From assembly GCF_943734655.1 (NCBI RefSeq), contig NC_071354.1, forward strand, positions 13,238,001 to 13,302,000: a stretch of DNA of 64,000 nt, written 5' to 3'. Numbering within the stretch: the first letter of the stretch is position 1; each line of letters opens with the position of its first letter. The notes under the pieces are model-generated. The model had not been told where the DNA came from. It saw only the letters and a list, made by a program, of their open reading frames with translations, and ran no database searches. The DNA is from Sabethes cyaneus (taxonomy: Eukaryota; Arthropoda; Insecta; Diptera; Culicidae). A program made the position numbers and the translations under genes. Below, in pieces: positions 48,201 to 57,759 of the stretch.

Positions 48201-49774
48201 TCCGGATATCATGATAAATATTTCCGCAGCCATCGTATAGTGTTCAAGCTAGTCACCTACTGCAAAAAGTTTTTAAAGCCTATTCAATATCGGCGTGCAG
48301 GTAGCTTAGTTTTTGTACGGAAAGACCACAACTTTTTCCAAGTTGGCCAACAATGACCACCGCTGGGGTTGACAAATCGTCGCTGGTCACGCAAACGGTC
48401 CCCTATTTCTCGAGGCGGCTCGTGACGTGTGTTGTGGTATGCAAAAGGAAGAAGAAAAAAATATCTCAACCGATACAATAAAGTTTCCCTTTTCGTTTCG
48501 GAAACCAATTTTTAATGCACAGCAAAATAAGATCCGAGTACAGCACATATGTCAACCCGGTGAGCTTTTCTCCGGAAGTTATCACATTCTCAGGAAAGAA
48601 AAAGTTCCCCGGAGAGATTGCCCCAATTCCTAGCCCTGCCTGTCATTCAAGACGCCCAGCCACAGTAGGCCGCGACCGGTGACCGGCCGCACGTTCAAGC
48701 CATTTCTGGGGAATTGCGATAATAAAATTCCATCCACTTTTCGCCGGAATCACTATGGACTGGATGTGTGAGTGCTGAGTGTACACCTATTGCGTGCCTC
48801 ACCTTCGGTGCCGGTGGCCATAAATCCTCATAACTTGTAAGCTTCCCTAGTGGATGTCCTCCGCACCTTCAACATTGTGTCATGATGAATTTCTTCGTCC
48901 ATTATGCAGTGCACCACGGACCTGTTGTTGGTGGCCACACACCGAATGATCATTGCTGCCTAGTGCTTTTATGCCGGTCGGATTGAAAGCGGATAATTTA
49001 ACGAGTGTAAGCAAACGCACATACTAATTAACGCTTTAGTAGCTTTTTCCTGGAAAGCGAAACGAGGTCTTGGCAACGTGTAACTAGCGGGTAATGGGGC
49101 AAGATTGAACAATTCACTGGAATAAATAGCTCGTAATTATTGAATTACGTTAAACGTGGTGGAAATTGTTTTGCGTAATTTCCCTGGAAAAGTAAAGCAA
49201 GGTGTAGCCGTATTGCGATAGCGGAAACTTTTCGTTCCGGTAATTGATTGCAAATATTTCCATCCACTGGAACCGTTCATATAAATTTTATTGTTTTTTT
49301 GTCCACCAGAATGGAACAAATAAAAACCCTCTACATCTGTTTAATGGCTTCTTTATATTCGACGTCACGCGATTCAGTCGCCAACCGGCCATTAGTAGTT
49401 AAAAACCATTTAATTTGACTGATAAAAAAAATCCGATATTGTAACATCCAATAAAATCCACCCAATTCGAAAGTTGGAATGAGCATCGACTATCAGCAGC
49501 TGCCGTAATCCCACGCTACACTGCAAAATTTCCAATGGATAGAGCAGCACAAATTTGCATATACGAGTCGCAAAATTAGTTTCAATTTGCTCTGCCATTC
49601 TCGGTTTGGATTGAAACTCGCACCGAGATCGCACGAACGAATGGGGATGAAATTCCACTGCCTCAAGCAGTAATGATTCCATCCTAGATCCAAGCATGGA
49701 TGGTAATCATCTTTGATCGACCGAAGCTTTTCGTCGAACATTCGCGAAGCGAAGAAGGACGCCCAACATTCACG
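45291..49774. other. No gene recognised; GC-richer stretch 47.3-49.1 kb
   Basis: 45.3-47.2 kb is AT-rich and may contain decayed retroelement DNA. 47,300-49,100 is GC-richer, with an AACGAC run at 47,615-47,645 and a GCTGCT run at 47,966-47,982, and overlapping short open frames without recognisable domains. It directly precedes the LTR element and continues across the insertion site into the LDLa gene intron, so it may belong to that gene's locus. Confidence 0.45.
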
Positions 49775-49778
49775 CCAT
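49775..49778. other. Target-site duplication CCAT (left)
   Basis: CCAT directly before the left LTR matches CCAT directly after the right LTR (58,725-58,728). Four base pairs is usual for Ty3/gypsy integration. Confidence 0.85.
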
Positions 49779-50743
49779 TGTAACTGACGGGGTCGTAACT
49801 ACCCAGCATTTACGAGACCCCCTAAATCAAGCCTCAGGGACGGCAAACGTTCGCGACTTACTGTCAAGAAAACACTTGAAACCTTCTGCTCAAACTATTC
49901 CCGTTTATTCACAACTCCCTTCGATAACTCCTACCTTTTGGCTTCGGGGGATCACTTCCGGTTTCGATGCTGGCCGGGATCCAATTGCGGTCAGGTCGGC
50001 GACGTTGGAACGGGGTTCGACGGCTAACCTCCGGCGTTCCGACTGCGGGCTCACTCAGGGCTTCTGTCAAGCGCGATGGCGACGACGCGACGTTACTGCG
50101 ATGGCGTCGATGGCGGGGACGCTCTCTCAGCTTCGGGGTTGACGATCGTGGTGGCAGCGGCGGACGTGAGGACCAAACTCGGTACAACCCAGGTCTCGTT
50201 CCGAGTCACGTTGGTAACGTCAGTTAATCGGGGTAAATACAGGGTAAGCACAGGGTAAGCACAGGGTAAGTACAGGGGTCCTGTTGTTTGCTTTGTTATA
50301 CGCTTCTTTCCTTTCCTCCTTTGAGTATTTCTGTCTTTCACTTCTGTCTTCGTTTAGAACCTTTTGATCTTATTTCGTCTTTCAGTTTCACTGCTATAGT
50401 TAGCTTTTAACGGTTTGGTTTCAGACAAGGTAATGGCTTCAATTCGCTTTTGTCCAACGACCTATGACCTTTCTTCGCGTCAAGAACCCTACTCTCTCTC
50501 TCTCTCTCTGGCTGATCGTTTTCCTGACATACTCCATCCACGCTAGCTCGACTCTATTTTCCGCCCCCTGGTGGTGGGTGGGTGGAAACCGTTGACGCGT
50601 GGCTGCGTACGCCGCCGGGGAAAGCTGTTTGCAATACAGTATTTCAACTATTTTCTTGACCATTTATTCTGTGACATTTGTTAAACATTTTACACGCGCG
50701 ACAGTCTCCTAAATCTTGGGCGGAGACTAGGCCGACGGTTACA
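49779..50743 (-). repeat. 3' LTR
   Basis: Starts TGTAAC and ends GTTACA (plus-strand view), a perfect 6 bp inverted end pair. Inside: an 11 bp-period run of CAGGGTAAGCA near 50,240-50,270, a (CT)n run at about 50,490-50,508, and an AATAAA on the element's sense strand near 50,664-50,669. Nearly identical to 57,760-58,724. Confidence 0.95.
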
Positions 50744-50752
50744 CTCTCCCCC
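50744..50752 (-). promoter_or_regulatory. Polypurine tract
   Basis: On the sense strand GGGGGAGAG lies immediately before the TGTAAC start of the 3' LTR, the normal place for the plus-strand primer. Confidence 0.85.
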
Positions 50753-52095
50753 AACTCGGTTTAAAAAAAATTAGTAAAACTAATTTTTTTTCCGTTTTAT
50801 GCAAATTAAAATCACTCAAGAAAACTAGTTAAATGACGCGTACCTCTGAACCAAATTTTCAAGAACATTGATCAACCCATCACTAGTCTCTTTTTATCCC
50901 TGCTTTTCAACGAAACCTCTAAGAATTATTTTTAGTGAGTACAAGCGTCGACCAAGGAAAAATTACTTTTTACTAACAACCAACAGATAATAAAATACAT
51001 CTTAAACTATATTTACAAGTCACATGCATTAAATATTCTACATTCTAAAATAATTTAAAAATATCATGCAAGAAAATCTATTTACAAAGTGGTACCATGC
51101 TACGGTGTGAAATATTTCACGCGACTTGAATCGATCCTTTTCGAACCAATCATACCGTTACTAATCGCGATAACGTTATCAGTTTATCGGTATTAGTGAA
51201 CTCTCTGCTAACCAAAGCTGCCCTGAATCAACGATCGGTACAACGTGGTGATCGATGTAGTTTTAGCTAGATCTATGATAGGTGCGCATTTAATCAAGAA
51301 TTTATCATTTTGCGACATTTGTCGAATAATAATTTGGCCAAGTGATCTCTTAAAGGTGTATTCTTGTATTCTAAATTCCATATCAGAAGATTTAGCTAAA
51401 AGTTCATCAATTATAGATGAAATATTCTCGAAACAGGTAAGTAGAAATGAAATTATATAATTTCACTCTCTTTTCCTGGTGGTTTTAGACGACTGACTAT
51501 TGCGATGCGACATAATCTAGTGACCATGCGGATCTCGTGATGTTCAGCATAACCAAAGGCTATGTGAAACAGTGGAATTATGATTCTTCTATTCGTTTCT
51601 GGTGAGTTTGCTATGATAGTTTCGATAGTTGTTTCAAGGTCATGGTCTCTGGTTTTGCATGTTCTCTTTCTCCTTATTCGTTTCATTGTTATCACCGATC
51701 ACGTGCTCTACGCCCTTGACAAATTATTAACAGGGTTGTAGGCAGGATAACTCGATGCATTGCATGTATATATAGGCATGCACTTTTCTTAATTCAATTC
51801 CGTCTTCTTTTCTATTTATTTAACAATTTTACATATTCTAAAACTACAGAAATTTTCATTTAAAATTCTCCTCTAATCATCCCATAACTTCGCAACGTTT
51901 ATTCAAAATAAATTCAATTTTACACTAAACACAGTGTCGCTTAAGATTGCCTGATCGTTCCATCCCAGATCCGAGGGTATGCTAGTAGATTCGAGTAAAA
52001 TTTCCTGATGTATTCAGAAATAACGGAAATTGTCCCTTCCTCCTGCTAGACCACACATTTCTCAAGAACAAACGGCTTCTTATTAATTTGTTTTC
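50753..52095 (-). other. 1.3 kb region between pol stop and polypurine tract
   Basis: Long for an env-less element. It is AT-rich. The longest sense-strand frame is about 80 codons (51,695-51,453), basic (KRIRRKRTCK near its start), with no signal peptide, furin site or membrane anchor. It could be a relic of a third ORF, a spacer, or regulatory RNA. Confidence 0.5.
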
Positions 52096-55000
52096 CTACG
52101 GTTTCAAATCTGCTGAGGAAAAGACTCCCAGTGGTTTTCCTTTTAGATCGGAAAGTGCGTAGGAACTGGATCCCTTCTTCGCGGTGACAACACACGGAAC
52201 GTATTGAGGACCCAATTTTGCGTTAAAAGCTTTGCCGGCTGCTGATTGACCGAACGTCCGCTTGAATACTCGCTGGCCAATGTTAAATGATGGTGAGTAT
52301 CTTTTATGTCGTAAATCGTACTGTTTTTTCGTTTTCTCGTGGCACTTACGCAAGTTTTCCCCTACCAGCTCGAAGATTTTCTTCCCAACTCCTCTCAGTT
52401 TTTGCATTCGCTCTTCTTCGGTGAATTCATGTTCTTCTTCTAAATCGTGTTCCGTTCCTCGGGTTACTATTTCGTGCCCAAAAACTATGCGATGTGGAGT
52501 AAACTTCGTAGAAGCGTGGACTGTGTTGTTGATGACAAACTCGATCTCAGAGATCTTAGTGTCCCACAGTCTCTGATCTTGCCGAACGTACGTGCGGATC
52601 ATCGCATTTATTGTTCGGTTCAAGCGTTCGGCAGGGTTGGCTTGGCTGTGATGCCGCGCATTCGCCCAGTGCCGAATTTCATATTTCCTTAAGAAATCTT
52701 GAAACTCCTTCGACAAGAAGGTTGTAGCATTATCCGAGATAAGAATTTGAGGAACACCCAACATTCGCAACCATTTCTCTTCCAGAATCTTACATAGATT
52801 AGCAGCAGATATCTTCTTCACCGGAACAAGCATGCAGTACTTAGAAAAAATGTCTAAAATGACCAATAAGTGAGCATAACCATGCTTGCTGCGGGGAAGA
52901 GACTGTATATAATCTATGCAGATAATCTGGAAGGGTTTGGTTGTAATTCGTTGCTGACCCATTTCTGGGACAGTTGGTTTAGTCGAATGCTTATTTATTT
53001 TGCAGGATTCGCATTCTTTTATATGCTTCTTCAGGTCCGCACTCATTCGAGGCCAATAAAACCTCCGCTTGAGTTTTTCGATGCATTTCTCGAACCCAAT
53101 ATGCAAGTTATCGTCATGTACTTGTTTCATGACTGTCAACCGAGCTGATTCCGGAACACATTCCTTCCACTCAAACCTATAGTCCATGACATCGGAACGG
53201 GTTGATACGAATTTATAGAGCTTTCCATCCTCGATCCTAAAATCCATATACTTTTCTGGATCCTCCTCAACTGCTCTATATAATTGTCTGTACCACTTAT
53301 CCTCATCTCCGACATCTAGTGCTTCGATGGATCTAGAAAGAGTGTCCGGAACTATATTCTCTTTCCCTTTCCGGTGTTTAACCTCCATGTCGTACTGCTG
53401 TAGGATGATACTCCAGCGACTTAATCGAGACGACGATTTCCATTTGGCCTTCATTATAAAGGTAAGAGCTGACGAGTCAGTTATTAAAGTAAATCTCGTT
53501 CCCTCTATATAGCCGCGGAATTTTTCAATGCATCTAAGTGCAGCCAGTCCCTCTTTCTCGGCCGCATGGTAGTTTAATTCAGCCCCTTTTAGCTTTTCCG
53601 AGTGGTATGCAATCACACGTTCTTCGCCGTCTTGAACCTGGGTTAAGATTCCGGCGAGAGCAGTGTCACTGGCGTCTGTCTGAACACAGAACGGTAGGCT
53701 AAAGTCAGGATTTACCATTACAGGAGCAGAAATCAACTTTTCCTTGATGGTTTTAAATGCCTCTTCTGCTGCCTCTGTCCATCGTACTCGTTTGGGTTTA
53801 TTTTTCAGTAGGTCAGTGAGCGGTGCGGTAAGCTCACTAAACTTCTCGATGAACCTACGGTAGTAATTGACCATACCGAGGAATCTTCTAAGTGATCTTA
53901 CTGAATTGGGAGCCTCAAATCCCAAAATCGCTCGAACACGATCTGGATTAGGCCGCAATCCCTCCCGAGATAAAATATAGCCGAGATACGGTAATTCAGG
54001 GCAACAGAAGTTCGATTTATCTATATTAATATACAGATTAGCCTGTTCTAAACGTTCTGTCAGATCCTTCAACCTGTCCAGGTGTTCTTCGAATGTATTA
54101 CTAGCGACTACTATGTCATCTAGATAAACAAATATGAAGGGTTCTAAGACGCCATAGCCCAGAACTTTATCCATAAGTTTGCTTAAGGTAGCTGGGCTGT
54201 TTATCAAACCAAACGGAAGACGCGTAAACTGAAATAGGCCCTTGCCGGGAATAGAAAAAGCTGTGTATTTCCTAGATTCTCGATTGAGCGGCACCTGTAG
54301 GAAAGCTTGAGACAGGTCGATTGTAGAGAGATACTTAAAGTGGCTTAGATGACTCAAAATCCTATTTTGATGAGGTAAAGGGTAAGCATCTCTTTTGGTT
54401 CGCTCGTTCAATTTTCTAGCATCCAGACATAGCCGTACTTGGTCACTGTCTCTCTTTTTGACAGGTACTACAGGCAATGCCCAGTCGGAATCCGATGGCT
54501 CTATGACACCATCTCGCAGCATATTATCAACTGACTGGTGTATTTTCCGTTGTATTTCCGGACTCCATGGATACGGATTTTTGCGAATCGGTTCTGCCTC
54601 TTGAAATTCCCTTTTAATTTCAATCTTATGCTCCATCAGTCTAGTTTTTCCAAACTGTCCTGGTTTCGCAACCAAAAATCTTTGCTTTACCTCCTCCAAC
54701 TGTCTTTTCTGCGCACTGTTCAGCTCGTCTACAATTTCCTGCTCTTGTTCCTCCTCTGCAATCGCTTCGATGTATCCGCTTACCATTGGCCTAATTCCAA
54801 ACTTCTGCCAAAAATCATATCCTAAAATGCATCTTCGACTTAGATTCGGTGCAACTAAAACCGACAGAATTTTAGTTTGCCCGTTAAATGAAATGGGGAT
54901 ATCTACGCAACCTTGCACTTCTAAACTTCGTCCAGCTGCTGTTCTCAGGTTGATTGGTGTGGGTTTTAATTCAAGGTCCAGCTTCTTAATTAGAGTTTTG

Positions 55001-55272
55001 CCTCCAATTCCGATAACTGTCCTTGCTGCGCCACTGTCGAGTAAACCTACGATAGGGATTCCCATCATTTCCACCTTTGCAAAGGGTCTAGAATCGCCAT
55101 TAAGGTTTATCAGTACAGTAGCAATCTCTGCGTCACTGGAACGTGTGGGTTTTGAAAGTATATTTGGTGGGTTGTCTGTTACGTTTCTGTGAGGTCTTGT
55201 AGCATTACGTTTAGGACTGTCTCGCCTCACTGAACAGTCTTGTGAACGTTTTTTGATTGACAAAATGGGCAA
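52096..55272 (-). CDS. Pol polyprotein: protease, RT, RNase H, integrase
   Basis: Continuous frame of 1,058 codons in the -1 frame relative to gag. Residue numbers count from the TTG at 55,272-55,270; there is no ATG there, so expression probably relies on frameshifting from gag. Aspartic protease: LLDSGA near 77-82 (catalytic D79) with ILGYDF at 149-154. RT: STIDLSQAF (D317), LPFGLINSP (351-359), catalytic YLDD at 382-385. RNase H: TDAS (D532), E571, D598, and VPDTLSR near 640-646. Integrase: H718-x4-H723 and C753-x2-C756 zinc finger, catalytic D786, D846 and E881 (34 residues between the last two), then a GPY/F-like module (KLGPQYVPCVV) near the C-terminus. All catalytic residues are present and there is no stop, so the enzyme set looks functional. 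It copies element RNA to DNA in cytoplasmic particles and inserts it in the genome. Confidence 0.95.
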   Translation of the reverse strand: MPILSIKKRSQDCSVRRDSPKRNATRPHRNVTDNPPNILSKPTRSSDAEIATVLINLNGDSRPFAKVEMMGIPIVGLLDSGAARTVIGIGGKTLIKKLDLELKPTPINLRTAAGRSLEVQGCVDIPISFNGQTKILSVLVAPNLSRRCILGYDFWQKFGIRPMVSGYIEAIAEEEQEQEIVDELNSAQKRQLEEVKQRFLVAKPGQFGKTRLMEHKIEIKREFQEAEPIRKNPYPWSPEIQRKIHQSVDNMLRDGVIEPSDSDWALPVVPVKKRDSDQVRLCLDARKLNERTKRDAYPLPHQNRILSHLSHFKYLSTIDLSQAFLQVPLNRESRKYTAFSIPGKGLFQFTRLPFGLINSPATLSKLMDKVLGYGVLEPFIFVYLDDIVVASNTFEEHLDRLKDLTERLEQANLYINIDKSNFCCPELPYLGYILSREGLRPNPDRVRAILGFEAPNSVRSLRRFLGMVNYYRRFIEKFSELTAPLTDLLKNKPKRVRWTEAAEEAFKTIKEKLISAPVMVNPDFSLPFCVQTDASDTALAGILTQVQDGEERVIAYHSEKLKGAELNYHAAEKEGLAALRCIEKFRGYIEGTRFTLITDSSALTFIMKAKWKSSSRLSRWSIILQQYDMEVKHRKGKENIVPDTLSRSIEALDVGDEDKWYRQLYRAVEEDPEKYMDFRIEDGKLYKFVSTRSDVMDYRFEWKECVPESARLTVMKQVHDDNLHIGFEKCIEKLKRRFYWPRMSADLKKHIKECESCKINKHSTKPTVPEMGQQRITTKPFQIICIDYIQSLPRSKHGYAHLLVILDIFSKYCMLVPVKKISAANLCKILEEKWLRMLGVPQILISDNATTFLSKEFQDFLRKYEIRHWANARHHSQANPAERLNRTINAMIRTYVRQDQRLWDTKISEIEFVINNTVHASTKFTPHRIVFGHEIVTRGTEHDLEEEHEFTEEERMQKLRGVGKKIFELVGENLRKCHEKTKKQYDLRHKRYSPSFNIGQRVFKRTFGQSAAGKAFNAKLGPQYVPCVVTAKKGSSSYALSDLKGKPLGVFSSADLKP
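55215..55254 (-). promoter_or_regulatory. -1 ribosomal frameshift signal
   Basis: In the gag/pol overlap, the gag frame reads TCA AAA AAC, giving the slippery heptamer A AAA AAC (55,254-55,248), one of the most efficient known -1 sites. An 8 nt spacer is followed by GACTGT (55,239-55,234), a 13 nt loop and ACAGTC (55,220-55,215): a perfect 6 bp stem at the expected distance. The gag stop (TGA, 55,229-55,227) lies in the loop. The pol frame is exactly -1. Confidence 0.85.
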
Positions 55273-57260
55273 TCGTCAGTTGGAAAACCTGGGAAACCAC
55301 AATGTTCACAAAACATGTTCCTCTGTTTTGTGCAGTCCCTGAAACTGTGCCCTTGTTCGTGACAGTTAAAGCACACACCTTTCCGTACTGGTACGTAAGC
55401 TCTAACTATGCGATACAATGCACTTGTTCCACTAGAACCTGCCACTGGACTTTTAGATCGTTGAACATTGCCTTGAAATGGTCTCGTTTTCTCCAACTTC
55501 CGTTCATCATCCAACCTTTTATGCTCATTGTTTTGCTGATTTGTCCTTCCTGTACTTGGCCGATAGTTTTTGTAAAACTCTGGCTTGTAGCTGACTTTTC
55601 GATTTTGCTCTCCTCCCTGCTGCCCTCGATTTGGAAACTGTGCTCTGTTTCCAGTGTACGATTGGCGCTGATACTGAACCTCATCAATTTGCGCTGATCT
55701 TGGAGGAAATCTATTTTCTTTTCGCTGATACAAGTGCCAGTTAATCGAATCGAATCGCTTACCAAACTCCTTCATTTTAGGTATGGTGGCGATGTTAGCA
55801 GCAAGCATGGCGATTCGACAATCATCACGTGTATTCCGGAAAAGAACATCAAATTTTCGCTTTTCATCCCAGGGACACGACAAGCTGCGGAAGATCCGGA
55901 CCATATCCAGGTAATAGTCCTGAAACTTCTCTCTGGCACCCTGTTTACGGTTATTCGCTCGTTGTTCATAGAAGTAATCTATGTCCACTGGTAAGAATTC
56001 GTTCTTTAGCTCCTGTACCAAATTTTGCCAATTTCCCAGCTCATCCTCTCCATTCACTTCCATGAACCAGGATCTAGCCTTGTGTGTGAACAAATGGTGT
56101 GCACACTGGAATAATTCCGCTTCAGAAAACCCTTCTGAGCGCCGGTTGAATTCTACCTCTTTCAAGAATTCGTTTAACCTCCTCCCATTATCCATACCGT
56201 CGTACCGAACCGACCATTTGTGTACTGGTAGACGGTCATTATTCCTTGGCGTAGTGCGAGCCTGTTCACTCGCTTTTCTGGTGTCTGGTTTTTCTGAGCT
56301 TCTTATTGAGCTATTCCTCTCCTTGACCCATTCCAAGAAATCTAATGGGCTTGACTTTGGATTCTCTACAGTTTTCCTATCCTTCGCTCCAATCTGGGTG
56401 CTATTCATGGATTTAGGTTGCACTTCCGCTACTGGCCCTCTATCTTGTTTTGCTTCTAACACCTGAATGCGCTGCAATAGTTGATTTACAACTGTCAGCA
56501 GGTCTTTATTTTCCGCAATTAACTTTTCCTTCTCTCTATCCGAGTTTTCCTTACTCTGAATATCCACTGCAACTACCTGCCTATCAGCAATTCCGTTTCT
56601 CTCACCGACTTCCGTTTCCCCTTCATCGGAATTTTCAGCTTCAGGTTCTTGAACTATAATTTCTTCTTCCTCTTCATTATTTCGGTCTACATTTCCTACT
56701 TCTTCTTCTCTTTCTTCCTCTTCTCTTTCTTCCTCTATTCTTTCTGCTTCACTAACTGTACCACTACGCATCTGATTCAAACTTTCGTTTATTAATGCTA
56801 GCTCTGCTGCTCTTACTGCAGGCAGATGAGAAGTGACTGAGAAGTACACACTCAACAATCTTAAACAGTTTCCTGCTTTCACGGCTAAATTATTTAAATC
56901 TTCCTCATCCCTGACGTGGGGTTTCAACCTTTCCATTCTAAAAAACACATGAATTAATCTGGTCTTGAACTTTTGCTCTGGTGCTTTACTAACTCGTTTC
57001 TTCTCTAATTCATTTTTTATTTCATTCAAGATTTCGTTACATATTTTTAATTCACTTTCTACCGATTCTGCGACAAATTCATACACGACGTCTAATTGCT
57101 CTTTTTCTTCTTTCAGACGATTACGCAACACTCTTTCCAACTGAGTACGCGATGCGACAACATTCAATCCGCGAATTCGCAGTTCGTACTCCAACTCATC
57201 TACCATTAAATGAGTCAGGTTCATCGCCTGATACTGTGCGAGTAAAATTGATATTTCCAT
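55227..57260 (-). CDS. Gag polyprotein
   Basis: 677 codons from ATG at 57,260. Structural protein that packages element RNA in virus-like particles. Residues ~14-50 (LMVDELEYELRIRGL, then a TQLERVLRNRL helix) look like a SAP-type helix-extended-helix module. ~60-110 is helical and charged. ~170-210 is a strongly acidic Glu-rich stretch. ~250-280 is a probable coiled coil (ENKDLLTVVNQLLQRIQVLE). ~350-500 fits a capsid/retrotrans-gag domain (ARSWFMEV, QELKNEFLP, KFQDYYLDMV). ~530-610 is basic and Gln/Asn-rich. C630-x2-C633-x4-H638-x4-C643 is a classical CCHC knuckle; C651-x2-C654-x9-C664-x2-C667 is a second, non-classical CCCC knuckle. The start is chosen as the first ATG of the frame, about 480 bases after the primer site. 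Intact. Confidence 0.93.
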   Translation of the reverse strand: MEISILLAQYQAMNLTHLMVDELEYELRIRGLNVVASRTQLERVLRNRLKEEKEQLDVVYEFVAESVESELKICNEILNEIKNELEKKRVSKAPEQKFKTRLIHVFFRMERLKPHVRDEEDLNNLAVKAGNCLRLLSVYFSVTSHLPAVRAAELALINESLNQMRSGTVSEAERIEEEREEEEREEEVGNVDRNNEEEEEIIVQEPEAENSDEGETEVGERNGIADRQVVAVDIQSKENSDREKEKLIAENKDLLTVVNQLLQRIQVLEAKQDRGPVAEVQPKSMNSTQIGAKDRKTVENPKSSPLDFLEWVKERNSSIRSSEKPDTRKASEQARTTPRNNDRLPVHKWSVRYDGMDNGRRLNEFLKEVEFNRRSEGFSEAELFQCAHHLFTHKARSWFMEVNGEDELGNWQNLVQELKNEFLPVDIDYFYEQRANNRKQGAREKFQDYYLDMVRIFRSLSCPWDEKRKFDVLFRNTRDDCRIAMLAANIATIPKMKEFGKRFDSINWHLYQRKENRFPPRSAQIDEVQYQRQSYTGNRAQFPNRGQQGGEQNRKVSYKPEFYKNYRPSTGRTNQQNNEHKRLDDERKLEKTRPFQGNVQRSKSPVAGSSGTSALYRIVRAYVPVRKGVCFNCHEQGHSFRDCTKQRNMFCEHCGFPGFPTDDCPFCQSKNVHKTVQ

Positions 57261-57743
57261 TGCGACGAGTGGGATTTGATTATTGGAAGGTAAAAATTAG
57301 AAAAACAAACTAAAATGCGATACACCTATCAAACACGAATTAAAATTATTTAGTTTACCGTCCGAATATTTGTACTCAAAAAGCAATGCTTCAATAAATT
57401 CTGGTTTCTGTTTTGTGTATTATTCCCAGTATCCGAAAATGAAATTGTTTCAGCAGTATTGTTTTAATTTTCAGGTTGTTATGGTAAGTTCCAAGCTTCT
57501 TGTGACTTGATAGTAAAATTTGCTTTATCTGTGTTGGGTTATACTTTTCCGCGTTGGCAAACGAACATGGACCCCTGGAATTTTTTTCTGAAAAGCTTTT
57601 TTGTATTAACAGCGATAGATTTTTTTAGTAAAAGAGGTTAATCGTGATCAAGAATTTTGGATGTTTTCCCAGAGACTTCTGCAGACAGGTAACTGGTCTT
57701 CAAGTGTGTTATCTTTCGAGACAATAATCGCGACTCTAAATTT
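57261..57743 (-). other. Element 5' leader
   Basis: About 480 bases between the primer site and the gag start, AT-rich, probably carrying the packaging signal. No ORF of note. Confidence 0.6.
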
Positions 57744-57756
57744 ACGTTGGGCGCCA
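57744..57756 (-). promoter_or_regulatory. Primer binding site, tRNA-Lys
   Basis: Sense strand TGGCGCCCAACGT begins 3 nt after the 5' LTR. It is complementary to the 3' end (ACGTTGGGCG plus CCA) of insect tRNA-Lys(CTT), a 13 nt match. Confidence 0.85.
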
Positions 57757-57759
57757 AAG

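Noticed and set aside
49876..50341. Several 60-92 codon frames inside the LTR
   Set aside because: The same frames occur in both LTRs and overlap on both strands; GC-rich LTR sequence, not genes.
51453..51695. Possible env remnant after pol
   Set aside because: Only about 80 codons, no signal peptide, membrane segment or cleavage motif; kept as an unexplained region only.
54395..56659. Plus-strand frames of 70-160 codons across gag/pol
   Set aside because: Antisense shadows of the intact minus-strand gag and pol.
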